64,000 bases of DNA, from contig NZ_BPKY01000001.1 in NCBI RefSeq assembly GCF_019656055.1, positions 248,001 to 312,000 on the forward strand, written 5' to 3'. Of the stretch, positions 52,859 to 60,515 are shown piece after piece. Every line of letters starts with the position of its first letter. The stretch's first letter is position 1. Both the position numbers and the translations under genes were made by a program. The notes beneath the pieces are model-generated. The model saw only the letters and a list, made by a program, of their open reading frames with translations. It was not told the origin of the DNA and made no database searches. The stretch is from Leuconostoc miyukkimchii (GTDB lineage: Bacteria > Bacillota > Bacilli > Lactobacillales > Lactobacillaceae).

Positions 52859-52882
52859 AACCGCATTCTCTTGAATGCGGTT
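52859..52882. terminator. Hairpin between dnaK and dnaJ
   Basis: AACCGCATTC (52859-52868) pairs perfectly with GAATGCGGTT (52873-52882), 4-nt loop. No good T-run follows, so more likely an mRNA stability or partial termination element that lowers dnaJ relative to dnaK. Confidence 0.65.
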
Positions 52883-52912
52883 TGTGTACATAATACCAAA
52901 AGGAGCGGGTAA

Positions 52913-53815
52913 GTGAATAATACAGAATACTACGACCGTCTTGGTGTAGACAAAAATGCTAGCCAAGACGATATAAAAAAAGCGTACCGTAAATTAGCAA
53001 AAAAATACCATCCAGATTTAAATCATGAGGCTGGTGCTGAAGAAAAGTATAAAGAAGTTCAAGAGGCCTTTGAAACACTAGGTGATGAACAAAAACGCGC
53101 ACAATATGATCAATTTGGTCCAGCGGGCGCAAATGGTGGCTTTGGTGGTCAAGGTGGTTTCAATGGTTACCAACAACAAGGTGGATTTGGCGACTTTTCC
53201 GATTTAGGGGATATTTTTAGTCAAATGTTTGGTGGTGGGTTTGATCCTAATCGTCCGCGAAAAGGTCAAGATTTACAATATCGTATGCGATTGAGTTTTG
53301 AAGAGGCCATTTTTGGTAAAGAAGAAACCATAAAGTTTAATCGTGGTGATGGTTCTCATGAAATTAAAGTAACTGTTCCTGCTGGTGTTGAGACTGGGCA
53401 ACAGATGCGTTTGGCAGAGCAGGGTGAAGAGGGTGCTAACGGCGGACCAAGAGGTGATCTCTTTGTTGTATTCCAAGTTGCTCCTTCAAAAGATGGTTTT
53501 GAACGAGATGGTGCAGATATTTATCTTGAGCAAAAGATTAACTTTGTTAATGCTGCTTTGGGCGCTGAGTTACAAGTGAAATCTGTTCATGGTGACGTTA
53601 ATTTGAAGATTCCAGCTGGAACACAAACTGGTACACGATTCCGCTTGCGTGGAAAAGGTGCACCACGTTTACGTGGAACAGGTAATGGTGATCAGTATGT
53701 TATTGTCAAAGTAGATGTACCAACAAAGCTGAATAGAGATCAAAAAAAGGCACTAGAAGCGTTCCAAGAGGCATCTGATGGTACAAAGAAAAAAAGTTTC
53801 TTTGATAAATTATAA
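52913..53815 (+). CDS. dnaJ: DnaJ co-chaperone lacking the zinc-finger domain
   Basis: 300 residues from GTG 52913 (AAAGGAGCGGG upstream). J domain with the HPD motif ([12 protein letters not shown]), a Gly/Phe-rich linker and both C-terminal beta domains ([33 protein letters not shown]). The four CxxCxGxG repeats normally found between about residues 140 and 210 are absent: [11 protein letters not shown] is followed directly by [15 protein letters not shown] around residue 144. The protein has no Cys in this area. It is thus of type II (CbpA-like) organisation, although it occupies the canonical dnaK-dnaJ position. Deletion is in frame and neat. Confidence 0.94.
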   Translation: MNNTEYYDRLGVDKNASQDDIKKAYRKLAKKYHPDLNHEAGAEEKYKEVQEAFETLGDEQKRAQYDQFGPAGANGGFGGQGGFNGYQQQGGFGDFSDLGDIFSQMFGGGFDPNRPRKGQDLQYRMRLSFEEAIFGKEETIKFNRGDGSHEIKVTVPAGVETGQQMRLAEQGEEGANGGPRGDLFVVFQVAPSKDGFERDGADIYLEQKINFVNAALGAELQVKSVHGDVNLKIPAGTQTGTRFRLRGKGAPRLRGTGNGDQYVIVKVDVPTKLNRDQKKALEAFQEASDGTKKKSFFDKL

Positions 53816-53858
53816 TGAATCGTCATTATAATTAAGTGGTAAAAATAATTTTTATTAG

Positions 53859-53893
53859 AAAAAGCACATAAAGCTAATCTTTATGTGCTTTTT
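53859..53893. terminator. Bidirectional terminator between dnaJ and def
   Basis: AAAAAGCACATAAAG (53859-53873) pairs perfectly with CTTTATGTGCTTTTT (53879-53893), 5-nt loop; works for both convergent genes. Confidence 0.94.
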
Positions 53894-53907
53894 CTTGATA
53901 TGTATTA

Positions 53908-54486
53908 TTAATCAATGTATTTGGTTTCATTATCAACTTGCCAAGGGGCTTTTAAATCAATATGATCATAGTATAGGTGACCATGTAAGTGATCAATTTC
54001 ATGTTGAAAAACTATCGCGGGGTAGTCACGTAATTTAATCACCTTTTTATCGCCATTTTCATCTTGATAGCGGACTGTGATACGATTAGCACGTGGTACA
54101 AAACCAGGGACATCTTCGTCAACCGATAAGCAACCTTCTCCAACGTCTAAAGCACCGCGTTTCACTGACTCAGAAATAATAATAGGATTAAATATTGTGC
54201 CTTTGAAAAATGGCTTATCCTCTGATTCATGTGGATCAATTGAAGGGACAAGAATTGCAGCCATGCTAAGAGAATAGCCAACTTGTGGTGCTGCTAAGCC
54301 AACACCTGGGCGTAGGCCATACTGTTCATTTTTTGTTTCGTCTTGTGAAATTACAAGATAGGTCATCATATCTTTGGCCAGTTGTGCATGTTCATCACTT
54401 AAGGGGAAAGGAACATTTTTAGCAGTTTGGCGCAAAACAGGATCACCATCTCGTGTAATTTTGTCCATTGTAAATCGAATTGTCAT
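53908..54486 (-). CDS. def: Peptide deformylase
   Basis: 192 residues. The three active-site motifs are present: GVGLAAPQVG, EGCLSVDE (metal-binding Cys) and QHEIDHLHG (metal-binding His residues and catalytic Glu). The 12-residue insertion between motifs is typical of type II deformylases of Gram-positive bacteria. It removes formyl groups from nascent proteins. GAGGTAAAAAAAAC precedes ATG on the minus strand. Divergent from the UPF0223 gene. Confidence 0.96.
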   Translation of the reverse strand: MTIRFTMDKITRDGDPVLRQTAKNVPFPLSDEHAQLAKDMMTYLVISQDETKNEQYGLRPGVGLAAPQVGYSLSMAAILVPSIDPHESEDKPFFKGTIFNPIIISESVKRGALDVGEGCLSVDEDVPGFVPRANRITVRYQDENGDKKVIKLRDYPAIVFQHEIDHLHGHLYYDHIDLKAPWQVDNETKYID

Positions 54487-54527
54487 GTTTTTTTTACCTC
54501 TTTATTAGTATATCAAACTGTACAACA

Positions 54528-54542
54528 TGTTAAAATAGGTGT
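54528..54542 (+). promoter_or_regulatory. Extended -10 giving a probable leaderless UPF0223 mRNA
   Basis: TGTTAAAAT (54528-54536) is followed by six bases and the ATG at 54543, the same spacing as at the csp gene. A weak AGG lies in the gap. Confidence 0.55.
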
Positions 54543-54815
54543 ATGAGTGAAAATTATATATTACCAATTGATGGCAATTGGACAGTAAAAGATATTGTTA
54601 AAGTATCAAATTTTGTTGATAGTGTTTTAAACGTTTATGAAACTGGTGTTTCTAAATCAGAATTATTGCTGCGTTACAACGAATTCCGTGAAGTTTTGCC
54701 TGCTTTGAGCGAACAAAAGCGTTTTGATAAGGATCTTGAACGGCAAACTGGACATAGCATTTATAAAACGATAAAACTGGCACAAAGAATAACAGGAGAT
54801 AGGGTACGAGAATGA
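54543..54815 (+). CDS. UPF0223 family protein (YktA-like)
   Basis: 90 residues, all-helical in appearance, matching UPF0223 (ILPIDGNWTVKDIV near the start, GHSIYKTIKLA near the end). Function unknown; in Bacillus relatives it neighbours the inositol-phosphatase gene and typA as here. It probably begins at the 5' end of its mRNA because the -10 box is only 6 nt upstream. The stop overlaps the next start (ATGA). Confidence 0.85.
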   Translation: MSENYILPIDGNWTVKDIVKVSNFVDSVLNVYETGVSKSELLLRYNEFREVLPALSEQKRFDKDLERQTGHSIYKTIKLAQRITGDRVRE

Positions 54816-55597
54816 CGTTAAGTCAGTTTGAAATTCAAGATATTGATCAGACTGTTTTATTATGGCTAGAGGAAGTCAGAAAACAGACTTTAATTGCAAT
54901 GCAACAGCAACTAGATGTTGATACAAAACATGATGTTCGAGATTTAGTAACAAATGTTGATAGAGGCAATGAACAGTTTATTAATACTAAAATTCGTAAT
55001 TTTGATTCAAACGCTACTATTGTTAGTGAAGAAGGCTTCGGTGATCATCAGCGTGATATGCAGGGAAATGTATGGTTTGTGGATCCTATTGATGGCACAA
55101 TGAATTTTGTTAAGGAAAAAGATAACTTTGCAGTCATGATTGCTTTGTATATTGATGACCAACCAATTTTGGGTTGGATTTTAGATGTTGTTAATAACGT
55201 TGTTTATCATGGTGGACCACAAATCGGTGTTTTGTCGAATCAATTACGTTTGGATCCACCAAGTGATGACGCATTAAGTGATGGCATAGTACTATTAAGT
55301 GGTGCAAGATTACTGTATGGTATGTTTGGGTATGATAAAATTGCTAAAGCCGCGTTAGGTTATCGCGTTATTGGCGCAGCGGGACCATCATTTTTGCGCG
55401 TGATCTCAGGACATGCAGTTGGTTATTCGTCAAAAATGATGCCATGGGATTTTGCAGCTGGGCAAGTTTTGGCAAAAACATTAGGTTTATCTGTTTCAGA
55501 CATTGACGGACGGCCGTTAGATATGTTATCATCTAACATAGTATTAGTGGCTACAAATCGCGCGCATCGTGATATTTTAACGTTGCATAAAAGCTAG
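54812..55597 (+). CDS. Inositol monophosphatase family protein
   Basis: 261 residues. Metal-dependent phosphatase motifs: DLVTNVDRGNE, EEGFGDH, the signature VDPIDGTMNFVKE and the C-terminal PWDFAAGQVLAKTLG. Substrates in this family include inositol phosphates, PAP, and fructose-1,6-bisphosphate; Gram-positive members near typA are of unknown specificity. Start overlaps the UPF0223 stop. The stop codon TAG lies inside the terminator stem. Confidence 0.9.
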   Translation: MTLSQFEIQDIDQTVLLWLEEVRKQTLIAMQQQLDVDTKHDVRDLVTNVDRGNEQFINTKIRNFDSNATIVSEEGFGDHQRDMQGNVWFVDPIDGTMNFVKEKDNFAVMIALYIDDQPILGWILDVVNNVVYHGGPQIGVLSNQLRLDPPSDDALSDGIVLLSGARLLYGMFGYDKIAKAALGYRVIGAAGPSFLRVISGHAVGYSSKMMPWDFAAGQVLAKTLGLSVSDIDGRPLDMLSSNIVLVATNRAHRDILTLHKS

Positions 55598-55619
55598 GGC
55601 ACAACAGACCCTAGCTTTT
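55589..55619 (+). terminator. Terminator after the inositol-phosphatase gene
   Basis: AAAAGCTAGGG (55589-55599) pairs with CCCTAGCTTTT (55609-55619); the stop codon of the gene is within the first arm. Confidence 0.85.
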
Positions 55620-55661
55620 ACTATGAGATAAGTGGCATTAAATTAAAGGAGCACTAGGAAA

Positions 55662-57503
55662 TTGGCAAATCGCGAAGATATTCGTAACATCGCTATCATC
55701 GCCCACGTCGATCACGGAAAGACGACGTTGGTTAATGAACTTTTGAAACAATCAGATACATTGGACTCACGCAAGGAATTGGGTGATCGTGCAATGGATA
55801 CAAACGATATTGAAAAAGAACGTGGTATCACTATCTTATCAAAGAACACAGCCGTTAAGGTTGGTGACAAGCAAATTAACATCTTGGATACACCTGGACA
55901 CGCGGACTTCGGTGGTGAAGTTGAACGTATCATGGGCATGGTTGATGGTGTGTTATTGGTTGTTGATGCCTTTGAAGGTACAATGCCTCAAACACGTTTC
56001 GTATTAAAAAAGGCCTTCGAACAACATTTGACACCAATTGTTATTGTTAACAAGGTTGATCGTCCAGGTGCACGCCCTGAAGAAGTTGTTGATGAAGTTT
56101 TGGATTTGTTCATTGAATTAGGTGCTGATGATGAAGGTCTTGATTTCCCAGTTATTTTTGCTTCAGCAATGAATGGTACATCTTCATTATCTCCTGTTGT
56201 TGCAGATCAAGAACACACAATGAAACCAATATTTGATGCCGTTTTTGATACAATACCATCACCAATTGATAATTCAGATGAACCATTGCAATTCCAAGTT
56301 GCAATGCTAGATTATAATGATTTCGTTGGACGAATTGGTATTGGACGAGTTAAGCGTGGAACAATCAAAATTGGTGACAATGTTGAGGTGTTGAAGCTTG
56401 ATGGTACAACACAAAGCTTCCGTGTGACAAAACTAGCAGGATTTATTGGCTTGGATCAAGTTGATATAACAGAAGCTAAGGCCGGTGATTTGATCGCTGT
56501 TTCAGGTATGGAAGATATTTCTGTTGGTGAAACAGTTGCTGACCCAGCCCATCCAGAAGCATTACCAATTTTGCGTATTGATGAACCAACTTTGCAAATG
56601 ACTTTCCGTCAAAATGATAGCCCATTTGCCGGTAAAGAAGGTAAGTTTGTTACTGCACGTCAGATAGAAGACCGTTTACGTCGTGAATTGCATACAGACG
56701 TATCTTTGCGTGTTGAAGATATCGGACAAGCGGGTGCTTGGTTAGTATCAGGTCGTGGTGAATTGCATCTATCAATTTTGATAGAAACAATGCGTCGTGA
56801 AGGATTTGAAATACAAGCGTCTCGTCCACAAGTTATCTATCGTGAAATAGATGGTGTGCAATCAGAACCTTATGAATCTGTTCAAATTGATACACCTGAT
56901 GAATATTCATCAACTGTTATTGATTCTTTGAATCAACGTAAGGGTGAAATGGTTAACATGGAAGCTGTTGGAAACGGTCAAACTCGTTTGACTTATATGG
57001 CACCTTCTCGTGGTTTGATTGGTTATTCAACTGAATTTATGTCTGCAACTCGCGGTTATGGTATCTTTAACCATACCTATGCAGAATACCGTCCAGTCGT
57101 CCGTAACTGGGAACCAGGACGACGTAACGGTGCTTTGGTTTCAATCAACCAAGGAACAACAACTAACTATGCAATCATGGGTGTTGAAGATCGTGGACAA
57201 ATGTTCGTTGGCGCTGGTGTTGATGTCTATGAAGGTATGATTGTTGGAATGAATGCGCGTGACAATGACATTTCTGTCAATGTTACAAAATTGAAGCCAC
57301 AATCAAACGTTCGTTCATCAAACAAAGACCAAACTTCATCTATTAAGACACCTCGTCTTATGAATTTGGAAGCATCTTTGGAATTCTTGAATGATGATGA
57401 ATATGTTGAAGTTACTCCTGAAAACGTTCGTATCCGTAAAGCTATCTTGAACACAGCAGAACGTGAAAAAGCAGCTAAACGTCGTAAGGCATCAACAAAT
57501 TAA
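55662..57503 (+). CDS. typA: Ribosome-associated GTPase TypA/BipA
   Basis: 613 residues from TTG 55662, after AAAGGAG and AGGAAA. GTPase domain with [43 protein letters not shown] and NKVDRPGA; then EF-G-like domains II, III and V and the BipA-specific C-terminal domain. It binds 70S ribosomes at the EF-G site and helps assembly and stress growth. The tRNA-Ser gene begins 36 nt downstream with no strong terminator between. Confidence 0.96.
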   Translation: MANREDIRNIAIIAHVDHGKTTLVNELLKQSDTLDSRKELGDRAMDTNDIEKERGITILSKNTAVKVGDKQINILDTPGHADFGGEVERIMGMVDGVLLVVDAFEGTMPQTRFVLKKAFEQHLTPIVIVNKVDRPGARPEEVVDEVLDLFIELGADDEGLDFPVIFASAMNGTSSLSPVVADQEHTMKPIFDAVFDTIPSPIDNSDEPLQFQVAMLDYNDFVGRIGIGRVKRGTIKIGDNVEVLKLDGTTQSFRVTKLAGFIGLDQVDITEAKAGDLIAVSGMEDISVGETVADPAHPEALPILRIDEPTLQMTFRQNDSPFAGKEGKFVTARQIEDRLRRELHTDVSLRVEDIGQAGAWLVSGRGELHLSILIETMRREGFEIQASRPQVIYREIDGVQSEPYESVQIDTPDEYSSTVIDSLNQRKGEMVNMEAVGNGQTRLTYMAPSRGLIGYSTEFMSATRGYGIFNHTYAEYRPVVRNWEPGRRNGALVSINQGTTTNYAIMGVEDRGQMFVGAGVDVYEGMIVGMNARDNDISVNVTKLKPQSNVRSSNKDQTSSIKTPRLMNLEASLEFLNDDEYVEVTPENVRIRKAILNTAEREKAAKRRKASTN

Positions 57504-57539
57504 TATATAAGTAGAAAATCTTGTTAGGTTTTCTATTAT

Positions 57540-57628
57540 GGAGATATGGCACAATCCGGTACTGCAACGGACTCGAAATCCGTCGAGCCGCTTATAGCGG
57601 TGTGCGGGTTCAAATCCCGCTATCTCCT
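57540..57628 (+). tRNA. tRNA-Ser (anticodon CGA)
   Basis: Acceptor GGAGATA (57540-57546) pairs with TATCTCC (57621-57627). The anticodon stem ACGGA/TCCGT carries loop CTCGAAA, anticodon CGA (reads UCG). A long variable arm (GAGCCGC.. GCGGTG) marks a class II tRNA, and the T-arm GCGGG-TTCAAAT-CCCGC is standard. CCA is not encoded. The gene is the integration point of the prophage, whose integrase gene points toward it. Confidence 0.95.
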
Positions 57629-57630
57629 TT

Positions 57631-57644
57631 CGAACATATGTTCG
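57631..57644. promoter_or_regulatory. Perfect LexA/DinR-type palindrome next to attL
   Basis: CGAACATATGTTCG fits the Gram-positive SOS box CGAACRNRYGTTCG at each position. It lies 3 nt after the tRNA-Ser gene, with no obvious promoter or gene that it would control; it may equally be a small hairpin. Confidence 0.4.
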
Positions 57645-57661
57645 CATGTAGACATATGTAC

Positions 57662-57690
57662 AAAAACGTTGTTAAATCAACGTTTTTTTG
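57662..57690. terminator. Terminator between tRNA-Ser and the integrase gene
   Basis: AAAAACGTTG (57662-57671) pairs with CAACGTTTTT (57678-57687), loop TTAAAT, A/T runs on both sides; active in either direction. Confidence 0.85.
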
Positions 57691-57776
57691 TTTTACTAAA
57701 CGTAAATCAACGTGAGAAAACATCTCTTGTGGAGCCAAATTGGAGCCATGCTTGATTTTTCTTAACCTAATCGCTG

Positions 57777-58955
57777 CTAGTCCCATATTCCCTTAACTTT
57801 ATCCGCTTCTGTATTAGAAACTTCATCAAGCAGGGCATGATAGTGTTTGTGAATTATTTCTATCGTGTGCCCCGATATTCTCGCAATGTAATCAAGCGAA
57901 ATACCTTTTTGGATTAGGATAGTATCGTGGGTAGCTCTCAAAGTTTTTGGTGTTATGCTCAAACCATCATGAGTTTTTAAAGAAATATCAAGTTTTGACA
58001 GAACGTGACGAAGAACTTTACTAGTGTTAGATGCAGAAGATAACAGTCTATCACCTCTAGAGGTTGGCGGATAATCATTTCTAAACATTAAATTATGCTC
58101 GTTGCTTATATTATAAGTGGCGAGCCTTTTTTGTTTGTCTTCACTAAATGAAATGATCAATTCCTCTAATTGTGGAGAGACTGGCACATTACGTTCAGAA
58201 CGAGTTTTAGTATACGGTTTGATAGTATTGTCTTGCTCAACGTAAGTATTGTGAACATGCAATAGGTGCTTTGAAACATTCAAATCATCAAACTGCAACG
58301 CCTTAGCTTCACTAGGTCGTAACCCACATTCCAACATTATCAAAAGTGTTAAATACTCTTGATGAATCAAATTAGTGTGTTCATAGAAATAGTGGCGCAG
58401 TATACTAGCGTCTTCCATACTTAAACTCGCAACTGGTTTAAATATTCCTTTATCCACACCAGTAGTTTTGATGCGATTTTCTGATGGCATTGGTGTTTTC
58501 CTGATTAAACCGTCATATTCAGCGTCAGAAAATGCCTTAGAAAGAAACGAACGATACTTATTGACGGTACTGGTAGCATATCGTTTTCCCAATGAATTGA
58601 AATATAGTTGAATAGCTGTTTTGTTACCATCGAAAAATTTTAGTGGTTTTCCCGGTAAATCAATTCGTAATCTCTTGATTAACGTATTGTAGTTATTCTT
58701 ACTGTTTGTTTCAAGATAAGGTTCAACGTTAGATAGATACCATTGTTCAAAATATCGCCACAAAACCATAGAACCGTTGGCTGCTATATAACCACTTGCA
58801 AATGCAATTCTATCTTCGCTTTCTATCTCTTTTGCTTCTTGATAGGAATCAACATATTTTCTAGGCGAAAAATGGCGTTTTCCTAATTGGTCACGAGTTG
58901 ATGTTCTTACAACATATTTTCCGGCAAATCTGCCAGTAGTAACTTTTTTTATCAT
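57777..58955 (-). CDS. int: Phage tyrosine recombinase (integrase)
   Basis: 392 residues. An N-terminal arm-binding domain (residues 1-60), a SAM-like core-binding domain (about 65-165) and the catalytic domain with Arg in LECGLRPSEAKAL, the LRATHD box, His in ISGHTIEIIHKHY and the nucleophile Tyr in that last motif. The His of the usual HxLRHT box is Lys (PKTLRATHD), seen in some phage integrases. GAAAGGAT precedes ATG on the minus strand. It should integrate and, with an excisionase, excise the element at tRNA-Ser. Confidence 0.94.
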   Translation of the reverse strand: MIKKVTTGRFAGKYVVRTSTRDQLGKRHFSPRKYVDSYQEAKEIESEDRIAFASGYIAANGSMVLWRYFEQWYLSNVEPYLETNSKNNYNTLIKRLRIDLPGKPLKFFDGNKTAIQLYFNSLGKRYATSTVNKYRSFLSKAFSDAEYDGLIRKTPMPSENRIKTTGVDKGIFKPVASLSMEDASILRHYFYEHTNLIHQEYLTLLIMLECGLRPSEAKALQFDDLNVSKHLLHVHNTYVEQDNTIKPYTKTRSERNVPVSPQLEELIISFSEDKQKRLATYNISNEHNLMFRNDYPPTSRGDRLLSSASNTSKVLRHVLSKLDISLKTHDGLSITPKTLRATHDTILIQKGISLDYIARISGHTIEIIHKHYHALLDEVSNTEADKVKGIWD

Positions 58956-59045
58956 ACTGAATTATCCTTTCGTTTGTGAAGGTATAATAGGCATACAGAT
59001 ATGATAAATAGGGCAGTTTAGAGTCATGACTTTATGGACGAAATA

Positions 59046-59070
59046 AAAAGCCTCCTTTAAAAAAGGGGCT
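59046..59070 (-). terminator. Minus-strand terminator before the integrase gene
   Basis: On the minus strand AAGCC-CCTTT pairs with AAAGG-a-GGCTT (one bulge), followed by TTTTA. It would stop the toxin transcript after it has passed through the whole antisense RNA gene. Confidence 0.7.
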
Positions 59071-59091
59071 TACATCTGATATAATATAAGT

Positions 59092-59154
59092 GAACGCCCC
59101 GTGCGTTTTAGTCTTTAGCACACCTGCTGTCTGCCCGACAAGGTGTGCTTTTTT
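59092..59154 (+). ncRNA. Putative antitoxin RNA (RNA II-like)
   Basis: An extended -10 TGATATAAT (59077-59085) is followed by about 60 nt and a strong terminator (AGCACACCT 59117-59125 with AGGTGTGCT 59141-59149, then six T). The RNA runs convergently to the small toxin-like gene and ends at its stop codon. It carries GTGCGTT and TTTTAGTC, both also present on the plus strand over the toxin mRNA leader (59418-59424 and 59352-59359), so it can pair with that mRNA in two places, as RNA II of par loci does through its direct repeats. Confidence 0.65.
59117..59154 (+). terminator. Terminator of the antisense RNA
   Basis: Nine-bp perfect stem AGCACACCT/AGGTGTGCT with 15-nt loop and T-run on the plus strand; no T-run on the minus strand. 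Confidence 0.88.
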
Positions 59155-59275
59155 ATTTGTGATGCAGGTACAAAAAAAATAGTAATGCGGCTGCGATTAT
59201 GATACCCGAAACTGCGTAGAGCACGATATATAAATACTTCAAATGAAATAGGGTGTAATTCAAAAAGTGTGCCAT
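59153..59275 (-). CDS. Small hydrophobic peptide, putative type I toxin
   Basis: 40 residues: start MAHFLNYTLFHLKYLY, one membrane helix of about 20 residues (VSGIIIAAALLFFLYL) and a basic end (HHK). AAAGGAG lies 7 nt before ATG (plus-strand CTCCTTT 59283-59289). A promoter TTTACA-17-TATATT on the minus strand (59466 to 59438) gives a 150-nt leader with strong hairpins. A convergent small RNA ends at its stop codon. Size, topology and arrangement resemble Fst-type toxins of par loci, although the peptide sequence differs. Alternative: a phage membrane peptide such as a superinfection factor. Confidence 0.68.
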   Translation of the reverse strand: MAHFLNYTLFHLKYLYIVLYAVSGIIIAAALLFFLYLHHK

Positions 59276-59310
59276 TATATTACTCCTTTGTATGTCCGAG
59301 AGGGCCTGTG

Positions 59311-59361
59311 TTATTGAATTAATCCTAGTTGTCCTTTAATAGTTGTATATTTTTTAGTCAT
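59311..59361 (-). CDS. 16-aa leader ORF in the toxin mRNA
   Basis: ATG 59361 with GGAG 5 nt upstream, 16 codons (MTKKYTTIKGQLGLIQ), stop 59311-59313, 35 nt before the toxin start. The segment GACTAAAA covering its second to fourth codons is complementary to TTTTAGTC of the antisense RNA. This suggests translation of the leader ORF, rather than that of the toxin directly, is the target. Confidence 0.55.
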   Translation of the reverse strand: MTKKYTTIKGQLGLIQ

Positions 59362-59370
59362 ATGTTCTCC

Positions 59371-59424
59371 AACGCAAAAGTCCGTACCCAATTGAGTACG
59401 GACTTTGTGCAACGCTGTGCGTTG
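59371..59424 (-). repeat. Hairpins in the 5' leader of the toxin mRNA
   Basis: On the minus strand CAACGC-aca-GCGTTG (plus 59410-59424) and AAAGTCCGTAC / GTACGGACTTT (plus 59377-59406) form two stable stem-loops upstream of the 16-aa ORF. The second is an 11-bp perfect stem. Confidence 0.8.
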
Positions 59425-59437
59425 ATTAGATGTAATC

Positions 59438-59466
59438 AATATATCATGCTAGGTTTATCTTGTAAA
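59438..59466 (-). promoter_or_regulatory. Promoter of the toxin mRNA
   Basis: Minus-strand TTTACA (plus 59461-59466), 17-nt spacer, TATATT (plus 59438-59443), with TGA in front of the -10. Predicted start near 59431. Confidence 0.7.
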
Positions 59467-59495
59467 TAGTTTTAATTATAATTTATCAATATACA

Positions 59496-59948
59496 TTATT
59501 TAACAACGTCACCAGTAATTAACCATGAACCCAAAGTTGACTTTGATTCGCTAACCTTGAATTTAATATGATCACCATTTTTTAAACCATATTGCTGTGT
59601 CGCTGGATAAAAATTTAAGTGCTCGCCAGCCTGCAAGTTTTGTCCTAATTCTGTTGCGTTTTCAACATTGAAGACATCGACATCAACAATTTTTCCGTCA
59701 ATACTTTGACCGCTATTTAATTGAGATTCAGCATCAGATGTTGATATTATAACTTCAGTTGAAGATGAACTAGATGCTGAGGGTGCCGATGATGATGAAG
59801 AAACTTCTTTCTTAGATTCACTACTGGAAGACTTTGTCTGTGCTGTTTTGACCTGATTATTCTGTGATTTAGTTCCAATAATGTAACCACCCATAGCGAA
59901 AATCAGTAAGCCCAGAACGCTGATTACGGCTAGTAATTTTTTATTCAT
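59496..59948 (-). CDS. Membrane-anchored protein with Ser-rich linker
   Basis: About 150 residues: one N-terminal membrane helix (residues 5-25, lysines before it), a Ser/Lys linker of 45 residues and a globular C-terminal domain of about 75 residues (DGKIVDVDVFNVENATELG). GGGAGAG precedes ATG 59948. No lipobox Cys. Orientation would place the domain outside the membrane. Genes between int and the repressor in such phages often act in superinfection exclusion; that is a guess here. Confidence 0.68.
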   Translation of the reverse strand: MNKKLLAVISVLGLLIFAMGGYIIGTKSQNNQVKTAQTKSSSSESKKEVSSSSSAPSASSSSSTEVIISTSDAESQLNSGQSIDGKIVDVDVFNVENATELGQNLQAGEHLNFYPATQQYGLKNGDHIKFKVSESKSTLGSWLITGDVVK

Positions 59949-60008
59949 TCTCAATCTCTCCCAAAACCTTTTAATGTGGGTGCTCAGCACATAGTTTTAA
60001 TTGATTAG

Positions 60009-60494
60009 TTAATAATCATCTTCTTCTATTTTTCTTAGATACGTAATCCATTTTTTTGAAATATTAATATATTCTTCTAGTGACTTATCCTGATACCATT
60101 CAACACTGTCACCAGTTAAAACTTGGATTTTTGTTTTTCTTCCATTGAGTTTTATTCTTCCAATTTGATAGCTTACATATCTTACATTTAAAGTTTTATC
60201 ACTTAATCTGTTTAACCGTAATAAACTGGTGTTTATTCCTGCATCTGAAAACATGCTCAATACTTTTTTAAAAAATATCGTTTCTATGTCATTTAGTTCG
60301 TTATCAGAAAAAATATTATGGCGCCCTTGAACGAATTCATCTGTTTCAGATTTTATTTTTTGGTATTGTAATTCATTATAAATTTCAAAGTCTGCACTTG
60401 TCCATGAGCCATCTGGAATTGATTCAGATGTAATTTTGACATATTGATCAGTATTTTTTCCAAACCAATCCATTAGTGTAGAAATAATGTTCAT
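60009..60494 (-). CDS. Phage protein of unknown function
   Basis: 161 residues, soluble, acidic and aromatic-rich, with no recognised domain. GGAG lies 6 nt before ATG on the minus strand. In the lysogeny block between the repressor/peptidase pair and int, so probably expressed in the lysogen. Confidence 0.65.
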   Translation of the reverse strand: MNIISTLMDWFGKNTDQYVKITSESIPDGSWTSADFEIYNELQYQKIKSETDEFVQGRHNIFSDNELNDIETIFFKKVLSMFSDAGINTSLLRLNRLSDKTLNVRYVSYQIGRIKLNGRKTKIQVLTGDSVEWYQDKSLEEYINISKKWITYLRKIEEDDY

Positions 60495-60515
60495 ATAAAA
60501 ACTCCGTTCATATTC

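Noticed and set aside
57546-57755. Open frames across the tRNA-Ser gene and the following 100 nt
   Set aside because: They overlap a clear tRNA and terminator, have no ribosome-binding site and no recognisable product.
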